Shown here piece by piece: positions 25,400-34,127 of a DNA stretch of 64,000 nucleotides. The notes under the pieces are model-generated. The model did no database searches and was not told where the DNA came from. It saw only the letters and a program-made list of their open reading frames with translations. The position numbers and the translations under genes were made by a program. Position 1 is the first letter of the stretch. Every line of letters begins with the position of its first letter. Origin of the DNA: DATFVA01 sp963771705 (GTDB taxonomy: Bacteria > Bacteroidota > Ignavibacteria > Ignavibacteriales > Ignavibacteriaceae); contig CAVYUP010000014.1 of assembly GCA_963771705.1 (NCBI GenBank), positions 434,001 to 498,000 on the forward strand. Direction: 5' to 3'.

Positions 25400-25969
25400 A
25401 TGAATAAAGGCAGCGAGATTCTGAAGAAAAAGGCGGAAGAAACAGAACCATTAAGAGAGTTTCTTGATGAAGCTAACATTCCACCCGGAGAGGTTATACA
25501 GAAAACTATTGTTGACGAGCAGGGGAAGAAAGTGAGGGTTTTTGAAGATCCTCTTTATTCACGCGAAAAAAGAAGCACCGTAAATTATTCAGTTTTCAGA
25601 GGGAAATGGGAGTTCGAAAATATTGACGAAATTGATGGAGTTGAGGAACACTGCGGAGTAAGATTTCACCCTGTGAAAGATGAATCAAGTTTTGTGATAG
25701 CTTTTAAATCAGTAAAAGACAGGGTAGAGTTCTTCGATTCAATTTATAGTGATAACGAGATGAAGCAGCGTGGAGGGGGGATGAACCTTGAAAAGCTCGC
25801 AAATTCCCGTGTGGCGAAGACTACAGGAGGTATTATCAGCCTTTCAGTACTAGGATACGGACTCTATAAAATTTTAAAAAGAAGTAATTGCTTCATTTCA
25901 GGAATAATGAGATTAACTTGTAAGTTAGTGATTACTGCTTGTCTCAAAAAGCCTCTCTTCGAAATTTGA
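25400..25969 (+). CDS. Unknown protein with a C-terminal membrane segment
   Basis: A 189-residue protein I do not recognise. A GGAGAG ribosome site precedes the ATG, and codon use looks like the neighbours. The first 125 residues are hydrophilic and charged (EETEPLREFLDEANIPPGEV, then an aromatic-rich block NYSVFRGKWEFENIDEI). A glycine-rich linker (KQRGGGMNLEKL) leads to a hydrophobic segment at about residues 145-160 and a basic stretch (ILKRS). The last 30 residues are hydrophobic and cysteine-containing and may be a poorly conserved tail. A membrane-tethered cytosolic protein is the simplest reading. Confidence 0.55.
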   Translation: MNKGSEILKKKAEETEPLREFLDEANIPPGEVIQKTIVDEQGKKVRVFEDPLYSREKRSTVNYSVFRGKWEFENIDEIDGVEEHCGVRFHPVKDESSFVIAFKSVKDRVEFFDSIYSDNEMKQRGGGMNLEKLANSRVAKTTGGIISLSVLGYGLYKILKRSNCFISGIMRLTCKLVITACLKKPLFEI

Positions 25970-26013
25970 ACTGAAGATATGGAGTAACTGGCCGTCTTGA
26001 ATAATATTAGTTT

Positions 26014-27315
26014 TTAGTCCTTCTCCACACTCCGTGAAAAAATATAATCCACATTCTTCAGCATTTTATCCGACTCGAAAATATCTTCTATTTCTTCCGC
26101 TGATAAATGTTTTTTTATTTCGACAGATTTTTTCAGTTCATCCTTAAGGTTTTTGTTTTCATCAGCCCAAACATCCATTGCAGGGGTCTGAACGAGTTTA
26201 TAAGCATCCTCACGGGATAGGCCTTTATTAACAAGTTTCAGCATCACTATCTGAGAAAATATCAAACCACGAGTTAAACCCAGGTTCTTTAACATATGTT
26301 CAGGATATACAAGCAAATGAGATATCATCTTCGTCATTAAGTCGAGCATATAATCGAGAGCTATGCAGCTATCGGGCACAATTATCCGTTCCACGGAAGA
26401 ATGAGAGATATCTCTTTCGTGCCAGAGAGCAACATCTTCGAGAGCAGCCATTGCGTTTCCCCGAAGCACCCTTGAAAGACCTGATATCCTTTCAGATATA
26501 ATCGGATTTCTTTTATGCGGCATTGCGGATGAACCTTTCTGGCCTTTTGAGAAATACTCCTCTGCTTCAAGTACTTCAGTACGCTGAAGGTGACGTATTT
26601 CAATCGAAATCTTCTCAAGGGTTGCACCAATAAGGGCCAGGGTAGTAAGAAATTGAGCATGCCTGTCCCGCTGAATTACCTGTGTAGTAACAGGAGCGGG
26701 GTTCAATCCCATCTTCTCACATACGTACTCCTCAACTTTTGGAGAAAGGTGTTCGAAAGTACCCACAGCGCCTGATATCTGACCCACGCTGATCTCGTCA
26801 ACCGCGTTCTCCAATCTTTTTATATCTCTTTTTATTTCTTCGTACCAGAGTGCGAACTTCAAACCCATGGTAGTAGGTTCCGCGTGAATCCCGTGCGAGC
26901 GGCCGACACACACCGTATTCTTATGCTCAAGGGCCCTGGTCTTCAAAGCTGACTTCAGATCTTCTAATCTCTCAAGCAGCATTTCTCCAGCAGTTTTCAT
27001 CTGGAACGAAAGAGTAGTATCGAGTATGTCGGAGGAAGTCATTCCATAGTGGATGTGGCGAGCCTCGGGGCCCACATATTCGGACACATTTGTCAGGAAA
27101 GCTATAACGTCGTGTTTTGTTGTCTCCTCAATTTCAAGCACCCGCTTAACATCGAAATCAGCTTTTGCCTTAATAATATCGACATCCTTTTCAGGTATCT
27201 CGCCCATTTTGCTCCTTGCCTCACAAGCAAGAATCTCAATTTTCAGCCAGGTGCTGAATTTAAACTTGTCCTCCCAGATTTTCCCCATTTCAGGGAGGGT
27301 ATAGCGTTCTATCAT
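26014..27315 (-). CDS. purB: Adenylosuccinate lyase
   Basis: A 433-residue member of the fumarase/aspartase superfamily. It acts twice in purine synthesis, cleaving SAICAR to AICAR and adenylosuccinate to AMP. The signature loop GSSAMPHKRNP is exact, and HYGMTSSDILDT and GRSHGIHAEPTT supply the other active-site segments. Its ATG overlaps the stop of the HtrA-like gene by 4 bases. It is the last gene of the plsY-HtrA-purB operon. Confidence 0.96.
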   Translation of the reverse strand: MIERYTLPEMGKIWEDKFKFSTWLKIEILACEARSKMGEIPEKDVDIIKAKADFDVKRVLEIEETTKHDVIAFLTNVSEYVGPEARHIHYGMTSSDILDTTLSFQMKTAGEMLLERLEDLKSALKTRALEHKNTVCVGRSHGIHAEPTTMGLKFALWYEEIKRDIKRLENAVDEISVGQISGAVGTFEHLSPKVEEYVCEKMGLNPAPVTTQVIQRDRHAQFLTTLALIGATLEKISIEIRHLQRTEVLEAEEYFSKGQKGSSAMPHKRNPIISERISGLSRVLRGNAMAALEDVALWHERDISHSSVERIIVPDSCIALDYMLDLMTKMISHLLVYPEHMLKNLGLTRGLIFSQIVMLKLVNKGLSREDAYKLVQTPAMDVWADENKNLKDELKKSVEIKKHLSAEEIEDIFESDKMLKNVDYIFSRSVEKD

Positions 27316-28499
27316 TTCTTATTCTCCAGTTTCATTTGAACCGTCATTGGTTTATTATCTCTTATAATCTTTAGGGATATAGTCTGGCCTTTTCTGAACT
27401 CCTGGAAGACACCTATTATAGTCTGATCATCATTTATACGGTAATTCTCTACCAGAGTGATGATATCTCCTACTTCGATACCGGCCTTCTTAGCAGGTGA
27501 ACCCGGAAGTACCTGCGTAACAATAACCCCTCGGGTTTCATCAAGGTTATAATAATTTGCTATCTGCTCATCAATTGTCTGAATTCTCATTCCCGGATCG
27601 AAATCGCGGTCAATTTTCCCGTTTTGTTTAAGTTCGGATATAATTCTTTTAATTTTATCGATTGGGATCGCGAATCCCAGTCCAATGCTTCCCTGAGAAC
27701 CATTCCCGCCTGTAAAAATCAGGGTATTCATTCCTATCACCTGGCCTTCACTATTTACCAGGGGACCGCCGCTATTTCCACCGTTTATGGCAGCATCAGT
27801 CTGCAGCATATTCACATAGTAGCGGTTATTTATAGGCTCCAAGTTCATGCCTGTAGAACTGATAACCCCAACTGTAACAGTAGGTTTATCATTTATTTCA
27901 AACAGGCCGAAGGGATTGCCCAGAGCGATTACCCATTCGCCTATCATAACATCATCAGAGTTCCCAAGAACCTCATATGGGAGGTCGGAAGCATCTACCT
28001 TAAGGAGACAAATATCTGTAACAGGATCACTACCGACGACCGAAGCCTTATAATGCTTTCCGTTTGTCATGGTAACGGTTATTTCGGTAGCATTACCTGC
28101 CACATGATCGTTAGTTACAATGTAGCCGTCGGGTGAGATTATAAATCCAGAACCAAGTCCTTTTACTTTTTGACTATACGATCTGTTATTAAAAAACTGT
28201 TTAAAAAATGGATCGTCAAAAAAAGAACCGAAAGGATCACGATATTGCCTTATCTCTGTTACATTGATACCCACAACAGCAGGACTTACTTTCTTAACAG
28301 TCTCTGTAATAATATTATTCCTTGAACTGGTAATACCGGCATTATTCTGATCTTTCTTCTGATACTGTGCAAGAGAATAATTTCCATCCGTTGAAACAAA
28401 TAAGGGTGCAGGCTTATCGGGTCTTATAATAAAGAAAGCTGCAGCCACTATCACTAATACAGAACCAAATGTTATTAATCTTCTCTGAAAAGATGTCAT
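27312..28499 (-). CDS. HtrA/Deg-family serine protease with one PDZ domain
   Basis: A 395-residue membrane-anchored periplasmic protease. A single hydrophobic segment at residues 10-25 acts as anchor. The trypsin-like domain has the triad H132 (VTNDHVAGN), D162 (TDICLL) and S243 (GGNSGGPL). One PDZ domain fills the last 100 residues (VTQVLPGSPAKKAGIEVGDII), so the layout is like DegS or short HtrA proteases rather than two-PDZ DegP. A flexible Phe-rich segment precedes the catalytic domain. ATGA overlaps on both sides show tight coupling with plsY and purB. Confidence 0.92.
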   Translation of the reverse strand: MTSFQRRLITFGSVLVIVAAAFFIIRPDKPAPLFVSTDGNYSLAQYQKKDQNNAGITSSRNNIITETVKKVSPAVVGINVTEIRQYRDPFGSFFDDPFFKQFFNNRSYSQKVKGLGSGFIISPDGYIVTNDHVAGNATEITVTMTNGKHYKASVVGSDPVTDICLLKVDASDLPYEVLGNSDDVMIGEWVIALGNPFGLFEINDKPTVTVGVISSTGMNLEPINNRYYVNMLQTDAAINGGNSGGPLVNSEGQVIGMNTLIFTGGNGSQGSIGLGFAIPIDKIKRIISELKQNGKIDRDFDPGMRIQTIDEQIANYYNLDETRGVIVTQVLPGSPAKKAGIEVGDIITLVENYRINDDQTIIGVFQEFRKGQTISLKIIRDNKPMTVQMKLENKK

Positions 28500-29128
28500 C
28501 GTTTAACCTTCCTGATAAAATTTTTGTTTTTAATTAAATCTTTAAATGGTTCAATATGTCTTACAAATATAATCATGAGCAGGGCTATACTGAAAAGCAT
28601 TAACTCAGCCCTGGTTCCAGCGCGGGGGAACGAATATTTTACGGCAATATCTGAAGATGTCATTATAATAATAAGAGTCATAATTATCGCCCAGATATTA
28701 GCCCATAATATGTCTTTGCGAAAAATGTAGATAACCAGCCAGAGTACTCCCCATACTATCAAAGCAAATGGGAATATCAGCGAAGCGCCGCCTGCTGCAG
28801 CCGCAAGTCCTCTCCCTCCTTTAAACTCCAGCCAGGGATTATAGCAATGAGCAAAGACGGTGAAAAGCAATGAGACAGCCGGATAAATAAAATTAACAGG
28901 GAAAAGGAGCAGAATAAGGTAAACGCTGAGTAGGCCCTTTAGAGCATCAATAACCAGGACCATTAGTCCTATTATTTTAGAATTTGTAACCTCAAAGGAA
29001 TTCATCGCCCCTACATTTCCAGAACCCTCTTCCGTTATGTTAATCCCCCTGCTTATTTTCAACAGGATATAGGCAGCGGGGAATGAACCCAGCAGATATC
29101 CAATTAAAGCGCTTAGCAGATATTCCAT
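28496..29128 (-). CDS. plsY: Acyl-phosphate:glycerol-3-phosphate acyltransferase
   Basis: A 210-residue inner-membrane enzyme making lysophosphatidic acid, the first step of phospholipid synthesis. Five or more helices and the three PlsY motifs are visible: GSFPAAYI near the N-terminus, GSGNVGAMN and FKGGRGLAAAAG. A C-terminal basic tail (KNKNFIRKVKR) follows the last helix. It is the first gene of a minus-strand operon with an HtrA protease and purB. No plsX is in the window. Confidence 0.94.
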   Translation of the reverse strand: MEYLLSALIGYLLGSFPAAYILLKISRGINITEEGSGNVGAMNSFEVTNSKIIGLMVLVIDALKGLLSVYLILLLFPVNFIYPAVSLLFTVFAHCYNPWLEFKGGRGLAAAAGGASLIFPFALIVWGVLWLVIYIFRKDILWANIWAIIMTLIIIMTSSDIAVKYSFPRAGTRAELMLFSIALLMIIFVRHIEPFKDLIKNKNFIRKVKR

Positions 29129-29227
29129 TTTGATGAATTATTAAGAGATAATTTTTAAATTTAATAAAATATGATATATTAAATGAGGATAAAAACGGTA
29201 AAAAATTAACTAATCCAGCAAAAATTA

Positions 29228-29258
29228 TTGCAAGATAGAGGTAATCCTTTTATATTTG
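29228..29258 (+). promoter_or_regulatory. Bacteroidetes-type promoter of tRNA-Gly
   Basis: TTG (29228-29230), a 20-base spacer and TATATTTG (29251-29258) match the known Bacteroidetes -33/-7 consensus (TTG, TAnnTTTG) exactly. Transcription would begin about 20 bases before the tRNA. Confidence 0.65.
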
Positions 29259-29286
29259 TCACGCTAAAATTTTAGCCTAACGTTTT

Positions 29287-29359
<73 letters not shown>

Positions 29360-29363
29360 CTAT

Positions 29364-29394
29364 AGAAATCCACTTTGATGTGGATTTCTTTTTT
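29364..29394 (+). terminator. Terminator after tRNA-Gly
   Basis: AGAAATCCAC (29364-29373) and GTGGATTTCT (29380-29389) form a perfect 10-bp stem with a 6-base loop, followed by a T run. Confidence 0.9.
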
Positions 29395-29551
29395 ATTGTC
29401 TAACTTTATTTATATTTGGGGTATAAAAAAGGGAAAATAAGTTAAACCCGGGGTAGTCCGGAGTTTCAAAAAACAAATTTTGTTCAACTTGCTTTAGTTT
29501 CCTGATTAAGGAAATGACTAAGGCATAAGAATTGTATAGAAATCTATATAT

Positions 29552-29625
29552 GGCGCTGTAGCCAAGCGGTCTAAGGCGAAGGTCTGCAAAACCTTTATTC
29601 GTCGGTTCGAATCCGACCGGCGCCT
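29552..29625 (+). tRNA. tRNA-Cys (anticodon GCA)
   Basis: A 74-nt cloverleaf. The acceptor GGCGCTG pairs with CGGCGCC through one G-T pair. The anticodon loop is CTGCAAA, the T-arm contains GGTTCGAATCC and the discriminator is T, the identity base for cysteine. CCA is not encoded. The tRNA-Gly terminator lies in between, so it needs its own promoter, which I could not identify. Confidence 0.96.
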
Positions 29626-29630
29626 CAAGC

Positions 29631-29664
29631 AAGCCTGAGAATGGAGTATTCTCAGGCTTTTTTT
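29631..29664 (+). terminator. Terminator after tRNA-Cys
   Basis: AAGCCTGAGAAT (29631-29642) and ATTCTCAGGCTT (29648-29659) form a perfect 12-bp stem with loop GGAGT, then a T run. Confidence 0.93.
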
Positions 29665-29864
29665 ATTCCTCTAGAAGCTTAAACCACCTACCCAAAAACT
29701 AATTATAATTGGAAAGTTGTTTTAGTTTGAAACATCCTGAATCCTGGAAAATGGGAAAATATTACATATTACCGCTGGCACCTGAATTGAGTAAGGCAAA
29801 ACAAGACTGAAGAGGGCGGCAGATAAAACTCATAATTCAGTTAACTTAAATAACGAGGATATCG

Positions 29865-30239
29865 ATGTTAGATTTCGAAAAAGAATATAGTGGTGATATA
29901 GTAGTTATTACCGTAAATATATCCCGGGCTACCGTAAAAGAAGCCCATGAGTTCAGAAAATTTATCGATGATGAGATCAAGAAGAAAAAACTTAAGCTTA
30001 TCATTGACCTTAGTCCCTGCGATTTCATCGATTCAACATTTATCGGGGTTCTTGTTGTTACCCTGAAGAAACTTGCCGATATTGGTGGAGAATTAAGAAT
30101 CATCGAACCGCCGTCAATAGCTCATACAATCCTGACGGTTACAGGAACATTAAATATTTTCAATACACATAAGTCAAAATCTGAAGCTATAATGAGCCTT
30201 ATGGATCCTAATCAGATCTACGACTCAATGGCTTCGTAA
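29865..30239 (+). CDS. STAS-domain anti-anti-sigma factor-like protein
   Basis: A 124-residue single STAS domain. The likely phospho-acceptor is S57 in CDFIDSTFIG, as in SpoIIAA/RsbV proteins whose phosphorylation state controls a partner anti-sigma kinase. The flanking strands (IIDLSPCDF, LRIIEPPSI) fit the fold. No kinase or PP2C phosphatase gene is adjacent, so its partners are elsewhere. The pilin-like small gene follows after 65 bases. Confidence 0.87.
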   Translation: MLDFEKEYSGDIVVITVNISRATVKEAHEFRKFIDDEIKKKKLKLIIDLSPCDFIDSTFIGVLVVTLKKLADIGGELRIIEPPSIAHTILTVTGTLNIFNTHKSKSEAIMSLMDPNQIYDSMAS

Positions 30240-30304
30240 ATTAAGACTGTTTTCTATTTTCATCCATCAACTGAGGGTTTCTCTCTTTAGCAAAGGAGAT
30301 TACG

Positions 30305-30682
30305 ATGGGTTCACAACAACTCTTATTGATTGCTCTTGGAGCAATCATTGCGGGCATCGCAATTGCCCTAGGGAACGATGCTTTCAGCAGCCAGTCAGAG
30401 GAGAGAACAAAAGAATATATAGTGTATGAATGCACAAACCTTGCGACAGATGCTCTGAAATACTACAGGACAAGTTCCGCAATGGGAGGCGGTGGAAATA
30501 CATTTACAAACTGGAGTATCAGTCCCGTCCTTGACACAACAATAAATGGAACTTATTCCCCGGTACTAGCCGACCATGCATTGATAATATTTGGGAGGCC
30601 GCTCAGGCAATCAGGCTACAGGTGGTATATCTCTACACGCATCGAGGATGGTGAAATATTCTCATCTGTTGTTAATAATTAA
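30305..30682 (+). CDS. Small protein with pilin-like N-terminal hydrophobic helix
   Basis: A 125-residue protein beginning MGSQQLLLIALGAIIAGIAI, a long N-terminal hydrophobic helix with almost no charged leader. It then has a soluble part with a glycine cluster (SSAMGGGGNTF) and aromatic residues. The shape recalls type IV pilin-like proteins, but the GFxxxE prepilin-peptidase site is not visible, so processing by PilD is doubtful. An AAAGGAG ribosome site precedes the ATG. Function unknown. It converges with the DUF2179 gene. Confidence 0.6.
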   Translation: MGSQQLLLIALGAIIAGIAIALGNDAFSSQSEERTKEYIVYECTNLATDALKYYRTSSAMGGGGNTFTNWSISPVLDTTINGTYSPVLADHALIIFGRPLRQSGYRWYISTRIEDGEIFSSVVNN

Positions 30683-30695
30683 TCTTTTTCATTTT

Positions 30696-31232
30696 TTACT
30701 TCCTCGACCCATGCCGATAGCCCCTATAAGGTAAGGAATGATTCACCGTAATAAATGACTTTGGATCCACGGATTCGATTAGATTTACGATTTTTTTCTG
30801 GAATTTTCTGGGGGCGATAAGTACGATGATAGAGACACCTCCCGCACCCCCCTCACCGGGTACAATAGTAACACCGAAGCGTGACTTCCTTAATTCCGCA
30901 GCAATCTCATCAGTATGATGGCGGGAAATCACGTTCAGTTGAATGAACCCCAATCCTATTTTCTGTTCGATTGATATTCCAATAATATTTCCAAGGGCAA
31001 ACCCTGTTGCATAACCAAACAGGTTGGGAATGTGATCAATGTGCTGCATTATGAACCTCATTGCGAAGATCCAGATGAGCACCTCGAAAAAGCCTGCTAT
31101 CCCTGCAAAATACTTTTTACCCTGTACCACGAAGATTGTCCTCATCGTACCAATACTTACATCACAAATACGCATCACAGCTATCAGCGCAGCTCCGGCC
31201 AGGGAGTTAAGTACAACATTTATATCAAACAT
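30696..31232 (-). CDS. DUF5698/DUF2179 membrane protein (UPF0316-like)
   Basis: A 178-residue protein with about three helices in the N-terminal half (MRICDVSIGTMRTIFVVQG, then FAGIAGFFEVLIWIFAM) and a soluble C-terminal DUF2179-type domain (GFGVTI-like strand SRFGVTIVPGEGG, ending IESVDPKSFITVNH). Related proteins (UPF0316, YebE/YitT relatives) are of unknown function. It is divergent from pcm. Confidence 0.8.
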   Translation of the reverse strand: MFDINVVLNSLAGAALIAVMRICDVSIGTMRTIFVVQGKKYFAGIAGFFEVLIWIFAMRFIMQHIDHIPNLFGYATGFALGNIIGISIEQKIGLGFIQLNVISRHHTDEIAAELRKSRFGVTIVPGEGGAGGVSIIVLIAPRKFQKKIVNLIESVDPKSFITVNHSLPYRGYRHGSRK

Positions 31233-31287
31233 TACAAAAACTTTTTTAATTGAAACTTCAAAATTAAAGAATTAAAAATAATTATTT

Positions 31288-31295
31288 TATCTTTG
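31288..31295 (+). promoter_or_regulatory. Likely -7 promoter element of pcm-miaA
   Basis: TATCTTTG matches TAnnTTTG fully. No clear TTG lies about 20 bases upstream. Its position makes the in-frame TTG at 31293 an unlikely start and supports the ATG at 31320. Confidence 0.4.
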
Positions 31296-31319
31296 TGTGA
31301 TATAACTTTTCCGGGTAAT

Positions 31320-31955
31320 ATGTACGAATCAGAGAGAAACGATCTAGTAGAAAAATTAAGAAAGCGGGGCATAACCGACGAAGGGGTGCTTCATTCAATA
31401 TCAGCAGTGGAAAGAGACAAATTTGTTCCCGATGCGCTAAAGATGCATGCGTATAAAGATATCGCGCTGCCTATAGGCTATGGACAGACGATCTCACAGC
31501 CTTATACGGTGGCCTATATGACCCAGGCTCTGCAGCTTAATGATGGTGATAAGGTGCTTGAGATCGGTACCGGTTCAGGCTACCAGGCTGCACTACTTGA
31601 GAATATGGGCATGAAGGTTTACAGCATCGAACGACAGTTTGATATATATATAAAAACTCAAAAGCTATTCGACAACCTGGGAATACGTGTACATACTAAG
31701 TACGGCGACGGTACTATCGGATGGGAGGAATATGCTCCCTACAACGGAATAATAGTTACCGCTGGTTCGCCATCTGTGCCTGCTTCATTGAAGAAACAGC
31801 TTGCGTTGGGAGGCCGACTTGTAATTCCCGTGGGGGATAAAAAATCGCAGATCCTTAAAATTATTCAAAAATCAGGCGAAGATGATTTTGACATTAAGGA
31901 TATTCCCGAGTTTGCATTTGTTCCGTTAATCGGCAGAGAAGGATGGAACAGGTAA
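31320..31955 (+). CDS. pcm: Protein-L-isoaspartate O-methyltransferase
   Basis: A 211-residue SAM-dependent repair enzyme that methylates isoaspartyl residues in aged proteins. Motif I (VLEIGTGSGYQAALL), the upstream substrate segment PIGYGQTISQPYTVAYM and the late motif LGGRLVIPVGD identify it. I use the ATG at 31320; an upstream in-frame TTG at 31293 overlaps a promoter element. The 3' end overlaps miaA by 13 bases, so the two are coupled. Confidence 0.93.
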   Translation: MYESERNDLVEKLRKRGITDEGVLHSISAVERDKFVPDALKMHAYKDIALPIGYGQTISQPYTVAYMTQALQLNDGDKVLEIGTGSGYQAALLENMGMKVYSIERQFDIYIKTQKLFDNLGIRVHTKYGDGTIGWEEYAPYNGIIVTAGSPSVPASLKKQLALGGRLVIPVGDKKSQILKIIQKSGEDDFDIKDIPEFAFVPLIGREGWNR

Positions 31956-32863
31956 TAGTTATTGTCGGACCCACCTGTTCCGGAAAAACCCGCATCTCAA
32001 TTGATCTTGCTGAGAATCTTAAGTCAGAGATAATATCGGCCGACAGCCGACAGGTTTATAAATACCTCGATATCGGTACAGCCAAACCATCTCTTTCGGT
32101 ATTAAAAAGAGTAAAACATCATTTTATCAGCTCCCTTGAACCGGATGCCGATTTTAATGTAAGTGACTTTGAAACAAAAGCGCTTGCTGTGATCAGTCGG
32201 CTTCATTCTGAAAAGAAAATTCCTGTTGTCGCTGGAGGGTCTGGCTTATACATAAAAGCACTTGTGGATGGAATCTTTAATACCGTTGATACCGATGATG
32301 AATTCAGATCGCATTTGATAAGCGAGAGAAAAAAATACGGAAATGAGTACCTCTATAAAAAGCTGGCTGATGCCGATCCGGTAAGCGCATCCCGAATGCT
32401 TCCGCAGAATTATAAAAGAGTTATCAGGGCGCTGGAGGTAATTTATCTTACAGGCAGACCCATATGGCAGCTTCAGAAGGAATATAAAAGGGATGTTCAG
32501 ATTGTGTTTTACCAGTACGCACTTGAGTGGGACAGGGATAAACTCTATCAGAATATTGAGAAACGTGTTGATGAGATGCTGGAGGCCGGACTGGTGGATG
32601 AAGTCAAATCAGTCCTTGGTAAAGGATATAATAAGGATCTCAACGCATTGAATACCGTCGGCTATAAAGAAATAATTTCCTTTCTTGAAGGAGAGATTAC
32701 ACTTCATAGAGCTTCAGAACTGATAAAGCGCAATACAAGAAGGTTCGCAAAACGTCAACTTACCTGGTTCAAAAAGGATAAGAGAATCCGATGGCTCAGA
32801 ATAGAATCAGCCTCCGATATAGATCAAGCCGCCGAAAAAATCATCTCAGATATAAAGAAATAA
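31943..32863 (+). CDS. miaA: tRNA dimethylallyltransferase
   Basis: A 306-residue enzyme that adds a dimethylallyl group to A37 of tRNAs reading UNN codons. The P-loop GPTCSGKT, the ISADSRQVYKYLDIGTAKP segment and GGSGLYIKAL are diagnostic, as is the C-terminal NTRRFAKRQLTWFKKD. It ends the pcm-miaA unit; the next operon starts about 200 bases later. Confidence 0.95.
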   Translation: MEQVIVIVGPTCSGKTRISIDLAENLKSEIISADSRQVYKYLDIGTAKPSLSVLKRVKHHFISSLEPDADFNVSDFETKALAVISRLHSEKKIPVVAGGSGLYIKALVDGIFNTVDTDDEFRSHLISERKKYGNEYLYKKLADADPVSASRMLPQNYKRVIRALEVIYLTGRPIWQLQKEYKRDVQIVFYQYALEWDRDKLYQNIEKRVDEMLEAGLVDEVKSVLGKGYNKDLNALNTVGYKEIISFLEGEITLHRASELIKRNTRRFAKRQLTWFKKDKRIRWLRIESASDIDQAAEKIISDIKK

Positions 32864-33065
32864 ATCCATCTTTTAGATTTACACTTAGATTAAAAGTTGA
32901 TATATTGACTTTAGAATAAATCGGGGATAGGGGAGGAATTATTTTTAGCGGGAAAATTTCAGATCTAACTTTCTAGTTCCCTTTATAAATAATCCTGACT
33001 GAATTTGATAGATAGAGGTTATTCATAATTAACTAATTAATCATCAAATATGCAGGGAGAGTAAT

Positions 33066-34112
33066 ATGATTGGAATCGTCGGATTTGGTTCTTATCTCCC
33101 ACGATACAGGGTTAAAGTAGAAAACATTTCTAAAGAGTGGGGAGCCGATCCAGAAGCAATTAAGCGAGGTTTGTTATTGTACGAGAAGACCGTTCCCGGT
33201 CTTGATGAGGATACTATAACAATCTCAGTGCAGGCAGCTAAGTATGCGCTGCAGAGATGCGGTATAAATCCTGCCGAAATAGGTGCGGTTTATATCGGAT
33301 CTGAATCGCATCCATATGCGGTTAAACCAAGCGGTACAGTAGTGATAGACGCCTTAGGTATTGGTCCTGATGTTCACGTTGCAAGTTATGAGTTTGCATG
33401 CAAGGCAGGTACGGAGGCAATGTATGTTGCGTACGGACTGGTAAAAGCTGGTGAAGTTAAATATGCTCTTGCTATAGGCGCCGATACTTCACAGGGAGCT
33501 CCGGGTGATGCGCTTGAATACTCGGCATCAGCAGGCGGATCCGCATTTATTATAGGCAAGGAAAATGTCGTTGCCGAATATTTATTTACTCATTCTTATA
33601 CTTCCGATACCCCCGATTTCTGGCGGAGAGAAGGTGAATATTATCCGCGCCATGCAGGACGTTTTACGGGCGAACCTGCTTATTTCAGGCATGTAGTTAA
33701 CGCGGGTAAAAGTCTTCTTGAAAAATCAGGTATGAAACCCTCAGACTTCAAGTACGCTGTTTTCCATATGCCTAACGGAAAGTTTCCGCAGATGGCAGGT
33801 AAGCAGCTGGGGTTCACGAAAGAGCAGCTTGAAACGGGCTGGATCGTACCGTGGATGGGGAATACATATTCCGGATCATCTCCTACAGGGTTATCTGCTG
33901 TGCTTGATGAAGCAGCCCCGGGTGATAAGATCTTTATGGTTTCGTTTGGTTCGGGTGCTGGAAGCGACGGCTTTATTTTTCAGGTTACAGACAAGATAAA
34001 GGAGGTTCAGAATAAGGCGCCGAAGGTAAGGGATATGCTTGATAATGATAAGATCTACCTGGATTATGGCGAGTATGCTAAATTCCGTCGTAAAATAATC
34101 TTGAATGAATAG
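33066..34112 (+). CDS. Hydroxymethylglutaryl-CoA synthase, archaeal type
   Basis: A 348-residue thiolase-fold enzyme condensing acetyl-CoA with acetoacetyl-CoA to HMG-CoA. It resembles archaeal HMG-CoA synthases in length and motifs: GIVGFGSYLPRYRV at the start, the catalytic C112 in ASYEFACKAGTEAM, a His-containing FHMPNGKFPQ and GNTYSGSSPTGL. A GGGAGAG ribosome site precedes the ATG. Immediately downstream are a thiolase and a DUF35 protein, the exact partner set of the archaeal complex that channels acetoacetyl-CoA. No HMG-CoA reductase or mevalonate kinase is in the window, so a biosynthetic role is not assured. Confidence 0.88.
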   Translation: MIGIVGFGSYLPRYRVKVENISKEWGADPEAIKRGLLLYEKTVPGLDEDTITISVQAAKYALQRCGINPAEIGAVYIGSESHPYAVKPSGTVVIDALGIGPDVHVASYEFACKAGTEAMYVAYGLVKAGEVKYALAIGADTSQGAPGDALEYSASAGGSAFIIGKENVVAEYLFTHSYTSDTPDFWRREGEYYPRHAGRFTGEPAYFRHVVNAGKSLLEKSGMKPSDFKYAVFHMPNGKFPQMAGKQLGFTKEQLETGWIVPWMGNTYSGSSPTGLSAVLDEAAPGDKIFMVSFGSGAGSDGFIFQVTDKIKEVQNKAPKVRDMLDNDKIYLDYGEYAKFRRKIILNE

Positions 34113-34127
34113 AGGGAGGAGATTAAA

